Source of the DNA: Udaeobacter sp963725505
Lineage (GTDB): Bacteria > Verrucomicrobiota > Verrucomicrobiia > Chthoniobacterales > UBA10450
Length of the DNA: 64,000 nt
Assembly: GCA_963725505.1 (NCBI GenBank)
Contig: CAVRYN010000002.1
Coordinates: forward strand, 124,001 to 188,000
Reading direction: 5' to 3'
In this document: in pieces, positions 1 to 9,473 of the stretch
How the letters are laid out: each line of letters opens with the position of its first letter
How positions within the stretch are numbered: position 1 is the first letter of the stretch
The notes under the pieces: model-generated
What the model saw: only the letters and a program-made list of their open reading frames with translations
The model's database searches: none
Told to the model about the DNA's origin: nothing
Made by a program: the position numbers and the translations under genes

Positions 1-1206
1 GTCCGGATGCCATTCCTCGAGCGCATCTATGCCTGGAGTTTGCGATGGATCTTCAGATATAATTATACAAGTCAGGCAATGACCGCGTCCGGTTATCCCT
101 TTGCTCTTGCCTTTGAATGGAGTGCCTGGCGACAGTTGCGGCACCGGATCTTTGCGGGTGAGTTCGATGTCGTTCTGCGCCTCGTACCGATGACAGCGGT
201 CTTGCCCAGTCCTTTCGCTTTCTTTCTGCGGAACGGACCTATTCCCTTCGTGATTGGACCGATTAACGGCGGACTCCCGTATGTGCCGGGTTTCAGTCAG
301 GCCAAGAACGAGAAGCAATGGATCTCCGGCTTGAGGAATCTGTACCGGTTCCTGCCTTTTGCTCGATCCACCTATCGCCACGCGGCAGCGATCATAGCCG
401 CTTCGTCCCAGACGTATGCCGAGTTTGCCGCGTATCGCGACAAATTATTTTTTGTTCCGGAGCCCGGCATCGCTCCTTCCCTGTGTTCCGGCGACTCGCG
501 CAGTCCGGAGCCCGGCGCCAAGCTGGAGTTGATCTTTGTCGGGGGGCTAATCCCCTGCAAGGCTTGTGATCTCGCATTGCGCGCGGCTGCTCCCCTTTTG
601 CGAAACGATTTGGCCCGCTTCAGCATCCTTGGCGATGGCCCGGAGCGAGATCGCCTAGAGCAGCTTGTAAAGTCGCTCGGGATCGAGAAAGCGGTTTCCT
701 TCTGTGGTTGGGTTAGCCATGCTGAGGTAATTAACAGGCTACGATCCGCGGATGTTATGGTGTTTCCATCGGTTCGCGACTTCGGTGCAGGCGTGGTCTT
801 TGAAGCTCTCGCGACCGGAGCCGTTCCTGTGGTCGCGGACTTCGGCGGGCCTGGCGATATCGTCTATGCAGAGGTGGGATTCAAGGTGCCACTCACGAAT
901 GAGAGCGACTTCGTGGCGCAGATGGAAAGGATTTTAACGGAACTGGCCCATAATCGGGATCTGCTCGAGCGCTTACGGCGGCAAGGAATGGCTTATGCCC
1001 GGGAATGCCTGACCTGGGACGCGAAGGCGGCGAGCACTACCCGGGTTCTGAATTGGGCTGTGCGACGAGGTCCGAAACCAGATCTTCCTCCGCCAAAGGC
1101 GCTGGCTGCCGGTATTGTCGCCTCGCGGGAAATAGCTGATACCTACGCTGGAAATCCGGTACCAGGTAGATCGCTTTCTAGCAGGCGCGAGCTTCATGAA
1201 GTTTGA
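1..1206 (+). CDS. Glycosyltransferase family 4, 5' end outside the window
   Basis: Probable GT-B fold, retaining glycosyltransferase adding a sugar during exopolysaccharide assembly at the cytoplasmic face of the inner membrane. The C-terminal half carries the family signature: a strand beginning LIFVGGLIPCKACDLAL, then FSILGDGPERDRLEQL, and the donor-site region VMVFPSVRDFGAGVVFEALA with the GT4 Glu. The frame is open back to base 1, and the first ATG (base 7) falls in the middle of an N-terminal domain, so the gene probably starts upstream. The 399 visible residues are slightly short for the family if linkers are counted. It heads a same-strand run of sugar-modifying genes. Donor and acceptor cannot be read from the sequence. 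Confidence 0.88.
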   Translation, partial: VRMPFLERIYAWSLRWIFRYNYTSQAMTASGYPFALAFEWSAWRQLRHRIFAGEFDVVLRLVPMTAVLPSPFAFFLRNGPIPFVIGPINGGLPYVPGFSQAKNEKQWISGLRNLYRFLPFARSTYRHAAAIIAASSQTYAEFAAYRDKLFFVPEPGIAPSLCSGDSRSPEPGAKLELIFVGGLIPCKACDLALRAAAPLLRNDLARFSILGDGPERDRLEQLVKSLGIEKAVSFCGWVSHAEVINRLRSADVMVFPSVRDFGAGVVFEALATGAVPVVADFGGPGDIVYAEVGFKVPLTNESDFVAQMERILTELAHNRDLLERLRRQGMAYARECLTWDAKAASTTRVLNWAVRRGPKPDLPPPKALAAGIVASREIADTYAGNPVPGRSLSSRRELHEV

Positions 1207-1317
1207 GGACTTACGGCCAGATTGTTGCAACTTGGATCGATATAATTGGCGCAACAATTGCGATGAGACAAGAAGCGTAACTCCATCCGGTGGACGAAAA
1301 ACGGAGCAGCTCAAACC

Positions 1318-2166
1318 TTGCAGCTGAAACACAAATTAAAGCACAGCGTATACAAGTTACTTAACAGACCGGGCTTCCGACCTATTCTGGCGGCGTTGGC
1401 TACAATCCTTGCAACCGTCCGAGTAGGAAAGCTATGCAAGGTATCTTACGAGGGCGAGTGGGTTCACAGATTTCCATCGTGCACACTCGTCGAGCCGAGG
1501 CTAACGCTTTGGACGCCCAAACAAGTTGAGCGACAGACTTTTCATTTCTTTCTCTATAAGTATCTTCCCAGCGAGGGGGATACAATCGTAGATGTCGGTG
1601 CGGGTACTGGATGGGAGACACTACTCTTTTCGAGAGGCGTGGGCGTATCCGGCCGTGTCATATCGATAGAGGCCCACCCCAGAACGTTTCGTTGCTTGTC
1701 GAAGATGTGCGAGAAGAACCGACTAGAAAATGTCACGCTTGTTCAGGCGGCAGTCGGGGATCAAGAGCGAGAAGTACAAATCAGTGATTCTAACGAACAT
1801 GAAGCAAATAGCATTATTGGAGTGGATTCGGGAATTCGAGTGGCGGGCACGACACTGGATTCCATCTTCCGATCATTTGGGTTATCACGGGTAGATTTCC
1901 TCAAGATGAACATAGAAGGTGCTGAGCGGCTTGCCCTCGCTGGCATGGGCGAAATGGTGCAGAAGACCAAGAATATTTGCATTGCATGCCATGATTTCCT
2001 CGCGAACGAAGGCGGACCGAATGAGCTGAGAACGAAGGCAGATGTCATCTCCTTTCTCAAACAAAACGGCTTTGCTGTTTTCCTTCGTGAATCTGGCTTC
2101 CTCCAAAATTATGTGTACGGGCTGAATGAGAAGTTGCTCCCGAGCCATAAAGCACATTCTAACTGA
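1318..2166 (+). CDS. FkbM family SAM-dependent methyltransferase
   Basis: Predicted O-methyltransferase of the FkbM type, common in polysaccharide loci where it methylates sugar hydroxyls. The SAM-binding motif DVGAGTGWETLLF lies about residue 92, an acidic strand IEAHPRTF follows, and the FkbM-type block DFLKMNIEGAE is near residue 195. The start used is TTG at 1318, with a GGAG about 20 bases upstream. No ATG lies before the conserved core, so the exact start is uncertain. The N-terminal 70 residues (basic, then hydrophobic around LAALATILATV) may contact the membrane. It sits between a glycosyltransferase and two more methyltransferases on the same strand. Confidence 0.85.
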   Translation: MQLKHKLKHSVYKLLNRPGFRPILAALATILATVRVGKLCKVSYEGEWVHRFPSCTLVEPRLTLWTPKQVERQTFHFFLYKYLPSEGDTIVDVGAGTGWETLLFSRGVGVSGRVISIEAHPRTFRCLSKMCEKNRLENVTLVQAAVGDQEREVQISDSNEHEANSIIGVDSGIRVAGTTLDSIFRSFGLSRVDFLKMNIEGAERLALAGMGEMVQKTKNICIACHDFLANEGGPNELRTKADVISFLKQNGFAVFLRESGFLQNYVYGLNEKLLPSHKAHSN

Positions 2167-2242
2167 TCAGCTAACTGAACTGTTCCCATGTGTAGGCTGA
2201 GTCGTTTGGCACGTAGGATAGCGATAGCGGCCTGAATGTAAT

Positions 2243-2989
2243 ATGCGACTCGTACCTACTAAAAAGATGCAGCTGGTAGATCTACTCAAACAGCTAACAC
2301 CATCGTCAATCAAGCGACTCGTCATACCGTACTTGCCGCCAGGATTGAGAGCAAGATCTTACGTCGGCACTGACGAGGTAAGCGGACAGCTTCAATTTGA
2401 ACTTCTAAAGCGACAGGGATGTCGGCCTAACTCGAAGGTGTTGGAGGTCGGCTGTGGGCGCCTGCATGCTGGAATCCCGCTGATGCAATATCTTGACAAA
2501 GGCAACTACGTCGGAGTCGATCCAAACGAATGGTTGCGACAAACAGCAATAAAGAACCGTCACGTTCGTCAAATTGTCGAGCAGAAACAGCCCAGATTCC
2601 TAAGTGTGGATGACTTTGATGCGAGCGAGTTGGGAATCAAGTTCGATTTTGTTTTGTCCCATTCTGTATTGTCACACTGTGCCCATTGGCAATTGGAAAT
2701 ATTCCTGCGAAACGTCGGTAAGGTTTTAGCGCCAGGGGGACGCATCCTGGCGTCTATTAATTTAGCCGAGGGAAATGCATATGGCAGCCGCGGTACACCA
2801 GATAAGGAAGACTCAATGCATCAAGAGTGGCAGTATCCCGGTGTATCTTGTTTTAAGCTTTCAACGGTTGTGAAAACGGCTGACATGCTCGGATTGAGAG
2901 CTGTTCACATTCCTGAATATACGGAAATCTACACCAAGGCACGTCCAAAGGAGTGCCACGACTGGGTTTTGTTTTGCTGGAAGCCATGA
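2243..2989 (+). CDS. Class I SAM-dependent methyltransferase
   Basis: 248-residue methyltransferase with a Rossmann core. Motif I reads VLEVGCGRLHAGIPL (residues about 67-81), motif II is YVGVDPNEW, and the later strand FDFVLSHSVLSHC followed by LAPGGRILASINL is the usual motif post-II/III arrangement. The substrate is unknown; the locus suggests a sugar or a lipid-linked intermediate. ATG at 2243 is preceded by a poor ribosome site. It is one of three adjacent methyltransferases that differ in family (FkbM, this one, and the next), which suggests a multiply methylated product rather than gene duplication. Confidence 0.8.
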   Translation: MRLVPTKKMQLVDLLKQLTPSSIKRLVIPYLPPGLRARSYVGTDEVSGQLQFELLKRQGCRPNSKVLEVGCGRLHAGIPLMQYLDKGNYVGVDPNEWLRQTAIKNRHVRQIVEQKQPRFLSVDDFDASELGIKFDFVLSHSVLSHCAHWQLEIFLRNVGKVLAPGGRILASINLAEGNAYGSRGTPDKEDSMHQEWQYPGVSCFKLSTVVKTADMLGLRAVHIPEYTEIYTKARPKECHDWVLFCWKP

Positions 2990-3338
2990 AGACCACGTAA
3001 GCGAAACGGGGTTCCTATGGGGTTAGATGAAACGATACCAGCATCACCGTTACCAGAAGACACGCCGGGACAGGTTAGAGTGTGTGTCCGCGCGACCATC
3101 GTTACCGTCTCGAAAGCGGCGCTGCTGGAGAAAAAGCCGAAGTGAAGACGGGCAAATTGCATGGTCCGGCTCGAATCTGGAAGCAGCGAGATTCCGGAGA
3201 AAAGGCTTGTGTTTTGTAGCACGGCCTCGCAACAGAGAAGCTCGCCCAAACTACGTAGGTCGAGTTGACGTCGGACAGAACTTTAAGCAACAACTTCGCT
3301 TCACCTGGCATCGTTGGAATAATCAGTGCTAAGCCACA
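2990..3338 (+). other. Intergenic stretch with possible gene relic
   Basis: No convincing gene. A short reading frame from ATG 3017 to a stop at 3145 (42 codons) and open segments in the other two frames after it look like pieces of one reading frame shifted by indels, but I recognise no family in any of them. The next methyltransferase begins at 3339 without a clear ribosome site of its own. Confidence 0.3.
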
Positions 3339-4118
3339 ATGACCACAAGATTCTCGTGGAAGCAATACTGGGACGAAACGAACAGCTCGACCGTTTCTGA
3401 TTATGAGGTCGATCGCGGCACGCGGCAACGCGATACTGAGATGGAAAGCCTCTCCAATAGGGAATTACTCGCCTTCATCGCGGCAGAACCATCGGAACTT
3501 GTATTCGATGCCGGCTGTGGAACTGGGGCCAACATCCTGCTGTTGCACCGATCCGTTCGTCGAATCATTGCGATGGACTATTCGGCGGCTGCTGTAACGC
3601 GCTGTCAAAAACGGCTCGCACATAATAAAGTTGAGAATGTGGAAGTCTTCCAAGGGGACATCACCTCTGTGCCACTTCCCGATGGCACTGTTGACCGCAT
3701 CCTGTGTATGAGCGTCCTCCAGTATATTGATGACACTCAATTGCGAGCTGCGTTCCGGGAATTTGCGCGCATCTTGAAGAAGGACGGAACCCTCGTACTC
3801 CATGTAAAGAATCTTGCGTCCATTTATTTATCGACCTTGTCGCTGATGAAACGCTTCCTTCTCGCGATGGGCAGGGATACGAAGCTGGAATATTTTCGGA
3901 CGTTCCGTTGGTACGTCACCGAGCTTCGACGGGCTGGCTTTAGCATCTTGGATTACAGGTCGCTCAATGTTTTCATGCTCGACAGAATGCCGCGCAAACT
4001 ACTGCTCTGGTTACAAAAGTCTGAGCTATCCCATCAGGATCGATTTCCTTTCTCGTCCGGTTTCCTGCGTCGGCACGGATCTGATTTGAAAATCCGAGCG
4101 CAGCTGCGGAGCTGCTGA
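3339..4118 (+). CDS. Class I SAM-dependent methyltransferase (Methyltransf_11/25 type)
   Basis: 259-residue methyltransferase. Motif I is VFDAGCGTGANILLL (residues about 56-70), with IIAMDYSAAAVTRCQ as the acidic-loop strand, VEVFQGDITSVPLPDGTVD as motif II, and ILKKDGTLVLHVKN as motif III. This is the standard order for small-molecule methyltransferases of the UbiE-like superfamily. The C-terminal 90 residues are rich in aromatics and Arg (FRTFRWYVTELRRAGF) and probably form the substrate cap. The gene is in the same orientation as its neighbours and is presumed part of the polysaccharide locus. No specific substrate can be assigned. Confidence 0.82.
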   Translation: MTTRFSWKQYWDETNSSTVSDYEVDRGTRQRDTEMESLSNRELLAFIAAEPSELVFDAGCGTGANILLLHRSVRRIIAMDYSAAAVTRCQKRLAHNKVENVEVFQGDITSVPLPDGTVDRILCMSVLQYIDDTQLRAAFREFARILKKDGTLVLHVKNLASIYLSTLSLMKRFLLAMGRDTKLEYFRTFRWYVTELRRAGFSILDYRSLNVFMLDRMPRKLLLWLQKSELSHQDRFPFSSGFLRRHGSDLKIRAQLRSC

Positions 4119-4192
4119 TCTTCTTGCCTGCCTAGGTGCCTCCGATCGCCCGCGTCCTGCAATGATACAACTTAAGAGCAGTTAACTACGCT

Positions 4193-6016
4193 ATGCCCGG
4201 CCTCACAGGAATAATCCGCTTCGCACCCGATGAGCAGATCGATCAAGATCTCGACTCGATGCTAGGCGCGATGAGGTATAACAATCGATATTCACACGGC
4301 CGTTTCATCGACGAAGAATGCGGATTGCGAATCGGTTGGACAGCCCATCCCGGTTCATTTGCCGAGGGTATGCCGCTTGTAACCCAGGATGGCAACACCG
4401 TGATGATCTTTACCGGTGAGACCTTCGAAGAGTCGGGGTTGATCACTTGCTCGAGGAGCTCCATTCCGGATAGGCACACTTCAAAGGCGTCCTACTTGCT
4501 GCAGCTATACGAAGAGCTTGGAGAGCAATTCTTTGCACAGCTCAACGGATGGTTTGCCGGTGTTATCATCGATCGCCGATTGAAGCGGGTCACTCTTTTT
4601 AACGACAGGTATGGGATGGGACGGATCTACTTCCATGACGGTCCTGATGAGTTTCTCTTCGCGTCGGAGGCGAAGGCCTTGCTGAAAATTCGTCCGGCGC
4701 TGCGCGTCGTCGACCCGGAGAGACTAGCAGAATATTTACGATACAACTGCGTCCTGGGAGACCGCACGCTCTTTCGCGGCATTTCCCTTTTGCCAAAGGC
4801 ATCGGCATGGTCTTTCCAGCAGATTACTTGTCCGAAGAAGCGACAATACTTCGATTTCAGTGAGTGGGAAAACCAGCCGGATTTGGAGGACGAAACCTTT
4901 TACCGCCAATGGGCAGACACCGTCGCGCGTGTTTTCCCCCGCTATGCCAGAGAAGGGAGAAGCGTAGCCCTCTCTTCCACCGCGGGGCTCGACAGTCGCC
5001 TTATTATGGCGGGGCTTCGCGACCAAATTAAGGAGCACCCCAGCTACACCTTTGGCGGTGCCTGGGGTGAGTTATTCGATATCCGCACCTCGCGAAAAAC
5101 GGCCGACGTTTATCACCAAGCTCACCAATGCATCACGATCAATGAACAATTCCTCCGAGGCTTTGGCGATTATGCGCGACGCGCAGTACACATTTCTGAC
5201 GGAACGCACGACGCCTTCGGAGCACATGATGTCTTTTTCAATGAAATCGCACGCGAGATTGCTCCGATTCGTCTCACAGGCAAATTTGGGAGCGAGATTG
5301 TCCGTATTCGGCGCCTGGTTCCCTCGAGTACCTACAAACGTGGCTTCCTGAGGGGTGACATGCCAACGCTCGTGGAACAGCTTCCCACCTACGAAGATAT
5401 AAATCCGCGGGGAAACACTCTTACCCGAGTGGTGACAGAAGAAATTCCATGGCACGAATATCCGCGCGTTGCGGTGGAACAATCGCAACTTGTCCTGCGT
5501 ACACCGTACATGGACAACGAATTGGTCAAGACGATGTATCAGGCTCCCACAGATACGCGGGCAGCAGGCGATCTTCAGGAACGTTACGTTCGGGAAAGAG
5601 CGCCGGAATTTGCCAGGAACATCACAAACATGGGCCGCTTCACGAGCCGGAATCGGCTTGTGACGAAGCTTTCGGATTATCTCTTTTGGGCCCTATTAAA
5701 AGTCGAGTACATCTACCTCTATTCGACTCCTCATTGGGTTACCTGGCTGGATCGAAAGCTCGAGCGCTGGCACCTCGAGCGGCTGCTGAGCGGCCGGCAG
5801 AAATGGGAAGGATATCGGATTTGGATCAAGACTGCTTTTGCGCCTTTCGTGCGCGAAACACTCTCTGACCCACAAGCAGAGTACACGCGCTTCTTCGATT
5901 ATCGGACAGTGCATAAAATGGTCGAGCGCCATATCGCGGGCACGCACAATTACCTCGAGGAAATCAACAAGGCCTTAACTGTTCAACTCATTTTCTCGTC
6001 ATTGCTAAAGGGATGA
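4193..6016 (+). CDS. Asparagine synthase-like protein lacking the glutaminase cysteine
   Basis: 607 residues with the two-domain AsnB layout: an N-terminal Ntn-hydrolase-like domain (about 1-200) and a C-terminal ATP-pyrophosphatase domain (from about 235). The PP-loop is SSTAGLDSRLIM, a variant of the canonical SGGLDS. In true class B asparagine synthetases residue 2 is the catalytic Cys (MCG); here the protein begins MPGLTGII, so glutamine hydrolysis should be lost. Relatives in polysaccharide and peptide clusters use adenylation to make amides from free ammonia or another amine. The position between methyltransferase and epimerase genes suggests amidation of a uronic acid or another carboxylate in the polymer; that is inference. 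The stop overlaps a downstream ATG but no convincing gene follows at once. Confidence 0.82.
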   Translation: MPGLTGIIRFAPDEQIDQDLDSMLGAMRYNNRYSHGRFIDEECGLRIGWTAHPGSFAEGMPLVTQDGNTVMIFTGETFEESGLITCSRSSIPDRHTSKASYLLQLYEELGEQFFAQLNGWFAGVIIDRRLKRVTLFNDRYGMGRIYFHDGPDEFLFASEAKALLKIRPALRVVDPERLAEYLRYNCVLGDRTLFRGISLLPKASAWSFQQITCPKKRQYFDFSEWENQPDLEDETFYRQWADTVARVFPRYAREGRSVALSSTAGLDSRLIMAGLRDQIKEHPSYTFGGAWGELFDIRTSRKTADVYHQAHQCITINEQFLRGFGDYARRAVHISDGTHDAFGAHDVFFNEIAREIAPIRLTGKFGSEIVRIRRLVPSSTYKRGFLRGDMPTLVEQLPTYEDINPRGNTLTRVVTEEIPWHEYPRVAVEQSQLVLRTPYMDNELVKTMYQAPTDTRAAGDLQERYVRERAPEFARNITNMGRFTSRNRLVTKLSDYLFWALLKVEYIYLYSTPHWVTWLDRKLERWHLERLLSGRQKWEGYRIWIKTAFAPFVRETLSDPQAEYTRFFDYRTVHKMVERHIAGTHNYLEEINKALTVQLIFSSLLKG

Positions 6017-6292
6017 AAACCTGTCGAGGGGCAATCCCGCCGTGGCGGGACAGACAGACCGTCGGAGTAGTCGTTCCGCAAATGGGCAATCGAACGCTGT
6101 TGATGCGTCAGTCGCTTCTTATCGGGAGACAGATCATCCTAATGTTGCACAACGGCGGCCGTAATGACCAGGGTGAAACCGCTTTTCGTTCGTGCTTGGA
6201 GCCGCTGAAATTTAGCGTGGACGCTTCGTCCCGCCCGCCGAATGCTATGCGCGCGCAGAGCGGAGGTTTTCTAACCGCGCGCGCCGATTAAG
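6017..6292 (+). other. Intergenic spacer with a doubtful 92-codon frame
   Basis: A frame starting at 6013 (overlapping the previous stop) and ending one base before the next gene could encode 92 residues. Its composition (many Arg, Gln and Gly, no hydrophobic pattern or known motif) does not look like a protein, so I do not call a gene. No hairpin or promoter was recognised. Confidence 0.3.
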
Positions 6293-7246
6293 ATGAGGTT
6301 TCTAGTTACCGGTGGTGCCGGGTTTATAGGGTCACATTTTGTCGATCTGGTGGTAGGCCTCGGCGACAAGGTCGTTGTCGTGGACGATCTTAGCAGTGGT
6401 AGAGTCGATAACCTTCCGACACATCAGAGCGTAGAATTCGTTAAGAAAAATTTCCGCACATGCGAAGCGCGGGATTTTGCAGGAAACTTCGATGCCATTG
6501 TTCACTTGGCCGCGTGGCCATCAGTCGCCACATCGTGGGAGCAGCCGATGCAAGCACATGAATCAAATCTATCGCTGACTCTACACGCGATTACACTGGC
6601 GAGTAAGCTGCGTATAAAACGCATTGTCTTTGCAAGTTCTGCTGCGGTTTATGGCAAAGCCACAGAAGTGCCCACGAAGGAATCGAGTCAGACCAGGCCG
6701 AGTTCTCCCTATGGGCTACAGAAGCTAACCAGCGAGCGATACGGCGAGTTATTTGCCGGAGCACTAGGGCTGAGTTTCGTGAGTCTGAGATTTTTCAACG
6801 TGTATGGCCCGCGTCAATCTCAATCGTCGCCGTATTCAGGCGTGATATCGAAGTTCATGTATGCAATGCAAAACGGGCTGCCTGTCAATATAACTGGCGA
6901 CGGCGAGCAGACACGCGATTTCATTTATGTCAAAGACGCGGCGACTGCTTTGCGAGCAGCGGTCACGAAGATTCCGAAGGAGACACCTTGGTTAGTTTTG
7001 AATATTGGCACGGGAGTACCAACTTCTATTTTGAAGTTACGCAGCGAGTTGACCCGATTTTTTCCCGATGCAGATCGGACGCCGATCTTCCTGCCAAGTG
7101 TATCGGGCGATATTCGGCATTCAACCGCGTACGCAGCCGCAGCGACTGAAGTATTGGGATTTTGTCCGCGTTGCCCATTGCAGGACGGACTTGCTGAACT
7201 TATGCAAGATCCATTGCTGTCTGTTTCTAGCCACGAAAGGCTTTAG
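6293..7246 (+). CDS. NAD-dependent sugar-nucleotide epimerase/dehydratase
   Basis: 317-residue extended short-chain dehydrogenase/reductase. The N-terminal NAD site is FLVTGGAGFIGSHFVDLV (GxxGxxG). An Asp pair (VVVDDLSSG) binds the ribose, Ser is in FASSAAVYGK, and the catalytic pair is YGLQK (YxxxK). The motifs RFFNVYGPRQ and GDGEQTRDFIYVKDAA are typical of UDP-glucose 4-epimerase and related GDP- or UDP-sugar enzymes. It supplies an activated sugar for the polymer in the cytoplasm; the exact sugar cannot be assigned. The gap to the next gene is five bases, so the two are likely co-transcribed. Confidence 0.88.
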   Translation: MRFLVTGGAGFIGSHFVDLVVGLGDKVVVVDDLSSGRVDNLPTHQSVEFVKKNFRTCEARDFAGNFDAIVHLAAWPSVATSWEQPMQAHESNLSLTLHAITLASKLRIKRIVFASSAAVYGKATEVPTKESSQTRPSSPYGLQKLTSERYGELFAGALGLSFVSLRFFNVYGPRQSQSSPYSGVISKFMYAMQNGLPVNITGDGEQTRDFIYVKDAATALRAAVTKIPKETPWLVLNIGTGVPTSILKLRSELTRFFPDADRTPIFLPSVSGDIRHSTAYAAAATEVLGFCPRCPLQDGLAELMQDPLLSVSSHERL

Positions 7247-7251
7247 TTAGT

Positions 7252-8178
7252 ATGAACGTCTTGATCGTCAAACTGGGCGCTACCGGAGATGTTGTCCGCA
7301 CGACACCGCTGTTACACCGGTTGAGCGGTTCGGTCACATGGATCACAGCGGCGAAGAACGGTGTGCTCCTGGACGGGCTAGCACATAATCTGCGTTACTT
7401 CTCCTGGGAAGAGCGCTCGCGAGCCTTAGATACTCCCTACGACCTAGCCATAAATCTCGAGGACACTCTTGAAGTTGCCCTATTTCTGAAGAATCTCAGG
7501 CCGGCCGAGATCTTCGGCGCTTACGCCGACTCGTCCAACCGCTTGCGTTACACCGACAACTCGAAGTGCTGGTTTGATCTCAGTCTAATCAGCTCTTACG
7601 GAAAGCTGAAAGCTGACAAGCTGAAATTCCAAAACCGCCAGACATATCAAGAGATGATTTTCGCTGGATTGGGATTGCACTTTGCCGGTGAGCCCTACTG
7701 TTTGCCGAATCCGATCGAAACAGGGTTATCAGGCGATGTTGCCATAGCAGCCGATTCTGGTTCTATCTGGCCGATGAAGAAATGGGCGTACTACGCAGAA
7801 TTGAAACAGCAACTGGAAGATCAGGGGCTAATTGTCAATGTGCTGCCGAAGCGCCCGTCGCTTCTCGAACATCTATCGGACGTCCAAAACCACCGGTGCT
7901 TAGTCGGCGGGGACAGTTTGCCCATGCATTTAGCGCTGGGAACTGGCACGCGATGTGTAACTCTCTTTACCTGCACGAGTCCGTGGGAGATTCATGACTA
8001 CGGAGTTCAGAAGAAGATCGTTTCGCCATTGCTTGAAGAGTTCTTCTACAAGCGCGGTTATGACGAGCCAGCAACGACGGCGATAACTGTCGACGAGGTA
8101 TTCGACGCCGTAATGGCGCAACTGGAGGTTTCAGAGGTCAGAAGCCAGAAATCAGAAGCCAGAGCGACTCTACTGTGA
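7252..8178 (+). CDS. Glycosyltransferase family 9 (heptosyltransferase-like)
   Basis: 308 residues. It starts MNVLIVKLGATGDVVRTTPL, the hallmark N-terminus of ADP-heptose:LPS heptosyltransferases and related GT9 enzymes. VAIAADSGSIWPMKKWAYY opens the second GT-B domain and VGGDSLPMHLALGTGT is the donor-site helix (canonical GDSGPMHLA). It probably adds a sugar to a lipid-linked or core oligosaccharide. The last 15 residues (SEVRSQKSEAR) are encoded by the 7-bp tandem repeat at 8129-8225, so the original C-terminus was probably shorter. Its stop overlaps the GTG of the next gene. Confidence 0.85.
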   Translation: MNVLIVKLGATGDVVRTTPLLHRLSGSVTWITAAKNGVLLDGLAHNLRYFSWEERSRALDTPYDLAINLEDTLEVALFLKNLRPAEIFGAYADSSNRLRYTDNSKCWFDLSLISSYGKLKADKLKFQNRQTYQEMIFAGLGLHFAGEPYCLPNPIETGLSGDVAIAADSGSIWPMKKWAYYAELKQQLEDQGLIVNVLPKRPSLLEHLSDVQNHRCLVGGDSLPMHLALGTGTRCVTLFTCTSPWEIHDYGVQKKIVSPLLEEFFYKRGYDEPATTAITVDEVFDAVMAQLEVSEVRSQKSEARATLL

Positions 8179-8225
8179 GCGCAATCTCAGAGATCAGAAA
8201 CCAGAAGTCAGAAGTCAGAGGCCTC
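8129..8225. repeat. Degenerate 7-bp tandem repeat (CAGARNN type)
   Basis: About a dozen degenerate heptamers of the type GTCAGAG/GCCAGAA/ATCAGAA run across the junction of two glycosyltransferase genes and encode S-E-V-R-S-Q-K-type tails and leaders. The reverse-orientation form (CTGTCCT/CTGACCT) appears at 8262-8300 and 9519-9600, and another forward block at 13108-13165. Confidence 0.75.
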
Positions 8226-9473
8226 CGCCCACCGCAGGTCGGCGAACCGATATCCGAGCTCTGTCCTCTGTCCTCTGAACTCCGTCCTCTGACTCCGCGC
8301 GTCGCTCTCCTTACCGGCGGCAGCGACAGGCCTTACGTATTGGGTCTGGTAGAATCGTTTACTTCGTTAGGCGTGACGTTTGACGTAATTGGTAGCGACG
8401 AATTAATGCTACCGGAGTTGCTGAATAATCGGTCGGTCAATTTCCTAAACCTGCGCGGAGATCAGTGTCCAATAGCAACCGTCTCACAAAAGGCAGCAAG
8501 AGTGCTGAGATACTATTGGCGGTTGATTCGTTATGCTGCCGGCGCCCGGCCGAAAATCTTTCATATCCTGTGGAACAATAAGTTCGAGGTTTTCGACCGA
8601 AGCGTGCTCATGTTCTACTACAAGCTCTTAAGGAAGCGTGTCGTGCTGACTGCACATAATGTGAACATTCGCGCCCGAGATGGCACCGACAGCTGGTTGA
8701 ACCGATTCTCCTTAAGAATTCAATACCGGTTGTCGGATCATATTTTTGTCCACACTGCTCGGATGAAGGAAGAACTAGTGCTCGTGTTCGGCGTAAGTGC
8801 CGCAAAAGTAAGCGTCATTCCGTTCGGAATTAATAACACGGCGCCAGTAACTGAAATCACGCGGGGCCAGGCAAAGAAAAAGATAGGAGTGAGCCCGGAG
8901 CATAAGACAGCATTGTTCTTCGGTCAGGTCGCGCCGTACAAAGGACTCGAATATTTGATCGACTCTTTCAACAATGTGGCAACGAAAGATGAGAGCTATC
9001 GGCTTATCATCGCCGGCAAGGTGAAGAGGGGTCACGCGGCCTATTGGGACGGGATTCAGCGCAAGATTGCCGGCAGCAGATTCCGAAACCAGATCATCGA
9101 GCGGATCGAACACATCCCGGATGAAGAAGTAGAGCTGTATTTCAAAGCTGCGGACGTCCTTGTCGCACCCTATATCAACATTTTCCAAAGTGGCGTTCCG
9201 TTTTTGGCGTACAGTTTTGGTCTGCCGGTGATCGCCACAGATGTCGGCTCTTTGCGGCGAGACATCGTTGAAGGAAGAACTGGTTTTGTCTGCCAGCCAA
9301 AGGATTCATCTGACCTAGCCGAGACGATCGACAAATATTTCCAGAGCGAAGTATTCAGGAACCTCGAAAACAGGCGATTGCAGATCAAGGAATATGCGAA
9401 CGAGCGATATTCGTGGGATAAAGTCGCTACAATAACGACGGCCGTTTATTCCAACGTCTTATCTTCTGGCTGA
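8175..9473 (+). CDS. Glycosyltransferase family 4
   Basis: 432 residues, GT-B fold retaining glycosyltransferase. The conserved core begins at VALLTGGSDRPYVLGLVESF, about 42 residues in. Later motifs are LTAHNVNIRARDG, TALFFGQVAPYKGLEYLIDS (donor-domain start) and PYINIFQSGVPFLAYSFGLPVIATD (donor-binding Glu replaced within QSG). The annotated GTG overlaps the upstream stop by four bases. The first 40 codons, however, are made of heptamer repeat sequence (SEIRNQKSEVRG), so translation may really start later or the leader may be dispensable. Both flanks carry heptamer repeats in opposing orientation, which could reflect a past insertion of this gene. Confidence 0.83.
   Translation: MSAISEIRNQKSEVRGLRPPQVGEPISELCPLSSELRPLTPRVALLTGGSDRPYVLGLVESFTSLGVTFDVIGSDELMLPELLNNRSVNFLNLRGDQCPIATVSQKAARVLRYYWRLIRYAAGARPKIFHILWNNKFEVFDRSVLMFYYKLLRKRVVLTAHNVNIRARDGTDSWLNRFSLRIQYRLSDHIFVHTARMKEELVLVFGVSAAKVSVIPFGINNTAPVTEITRGQAKKKIGVSPEHKTALFFGQVAPYKGLEYLIDSFNNVATKDESYRLIIAGKVKRGHAAYWDGIQRKIAGSRFRNQIIERIEHIPDEEVELYFKAADVLVAPYINIFQSGVPFLAYSFGLPVIATDVGSLRRDIVEGRTGFVCQPKDSSDLAETIDKYFQSEVFRNLENRRLQIKEYANERYSWDKVATITTAVYSNVLSSG

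Noticed and set aside
6013..6291. Overlapping 92-codon gene between the AsnB-like and epimerase genes
   Set aside because: The spacing is attractive, but the translated sequence has no protein-like hydrophobic pattern and no motif.
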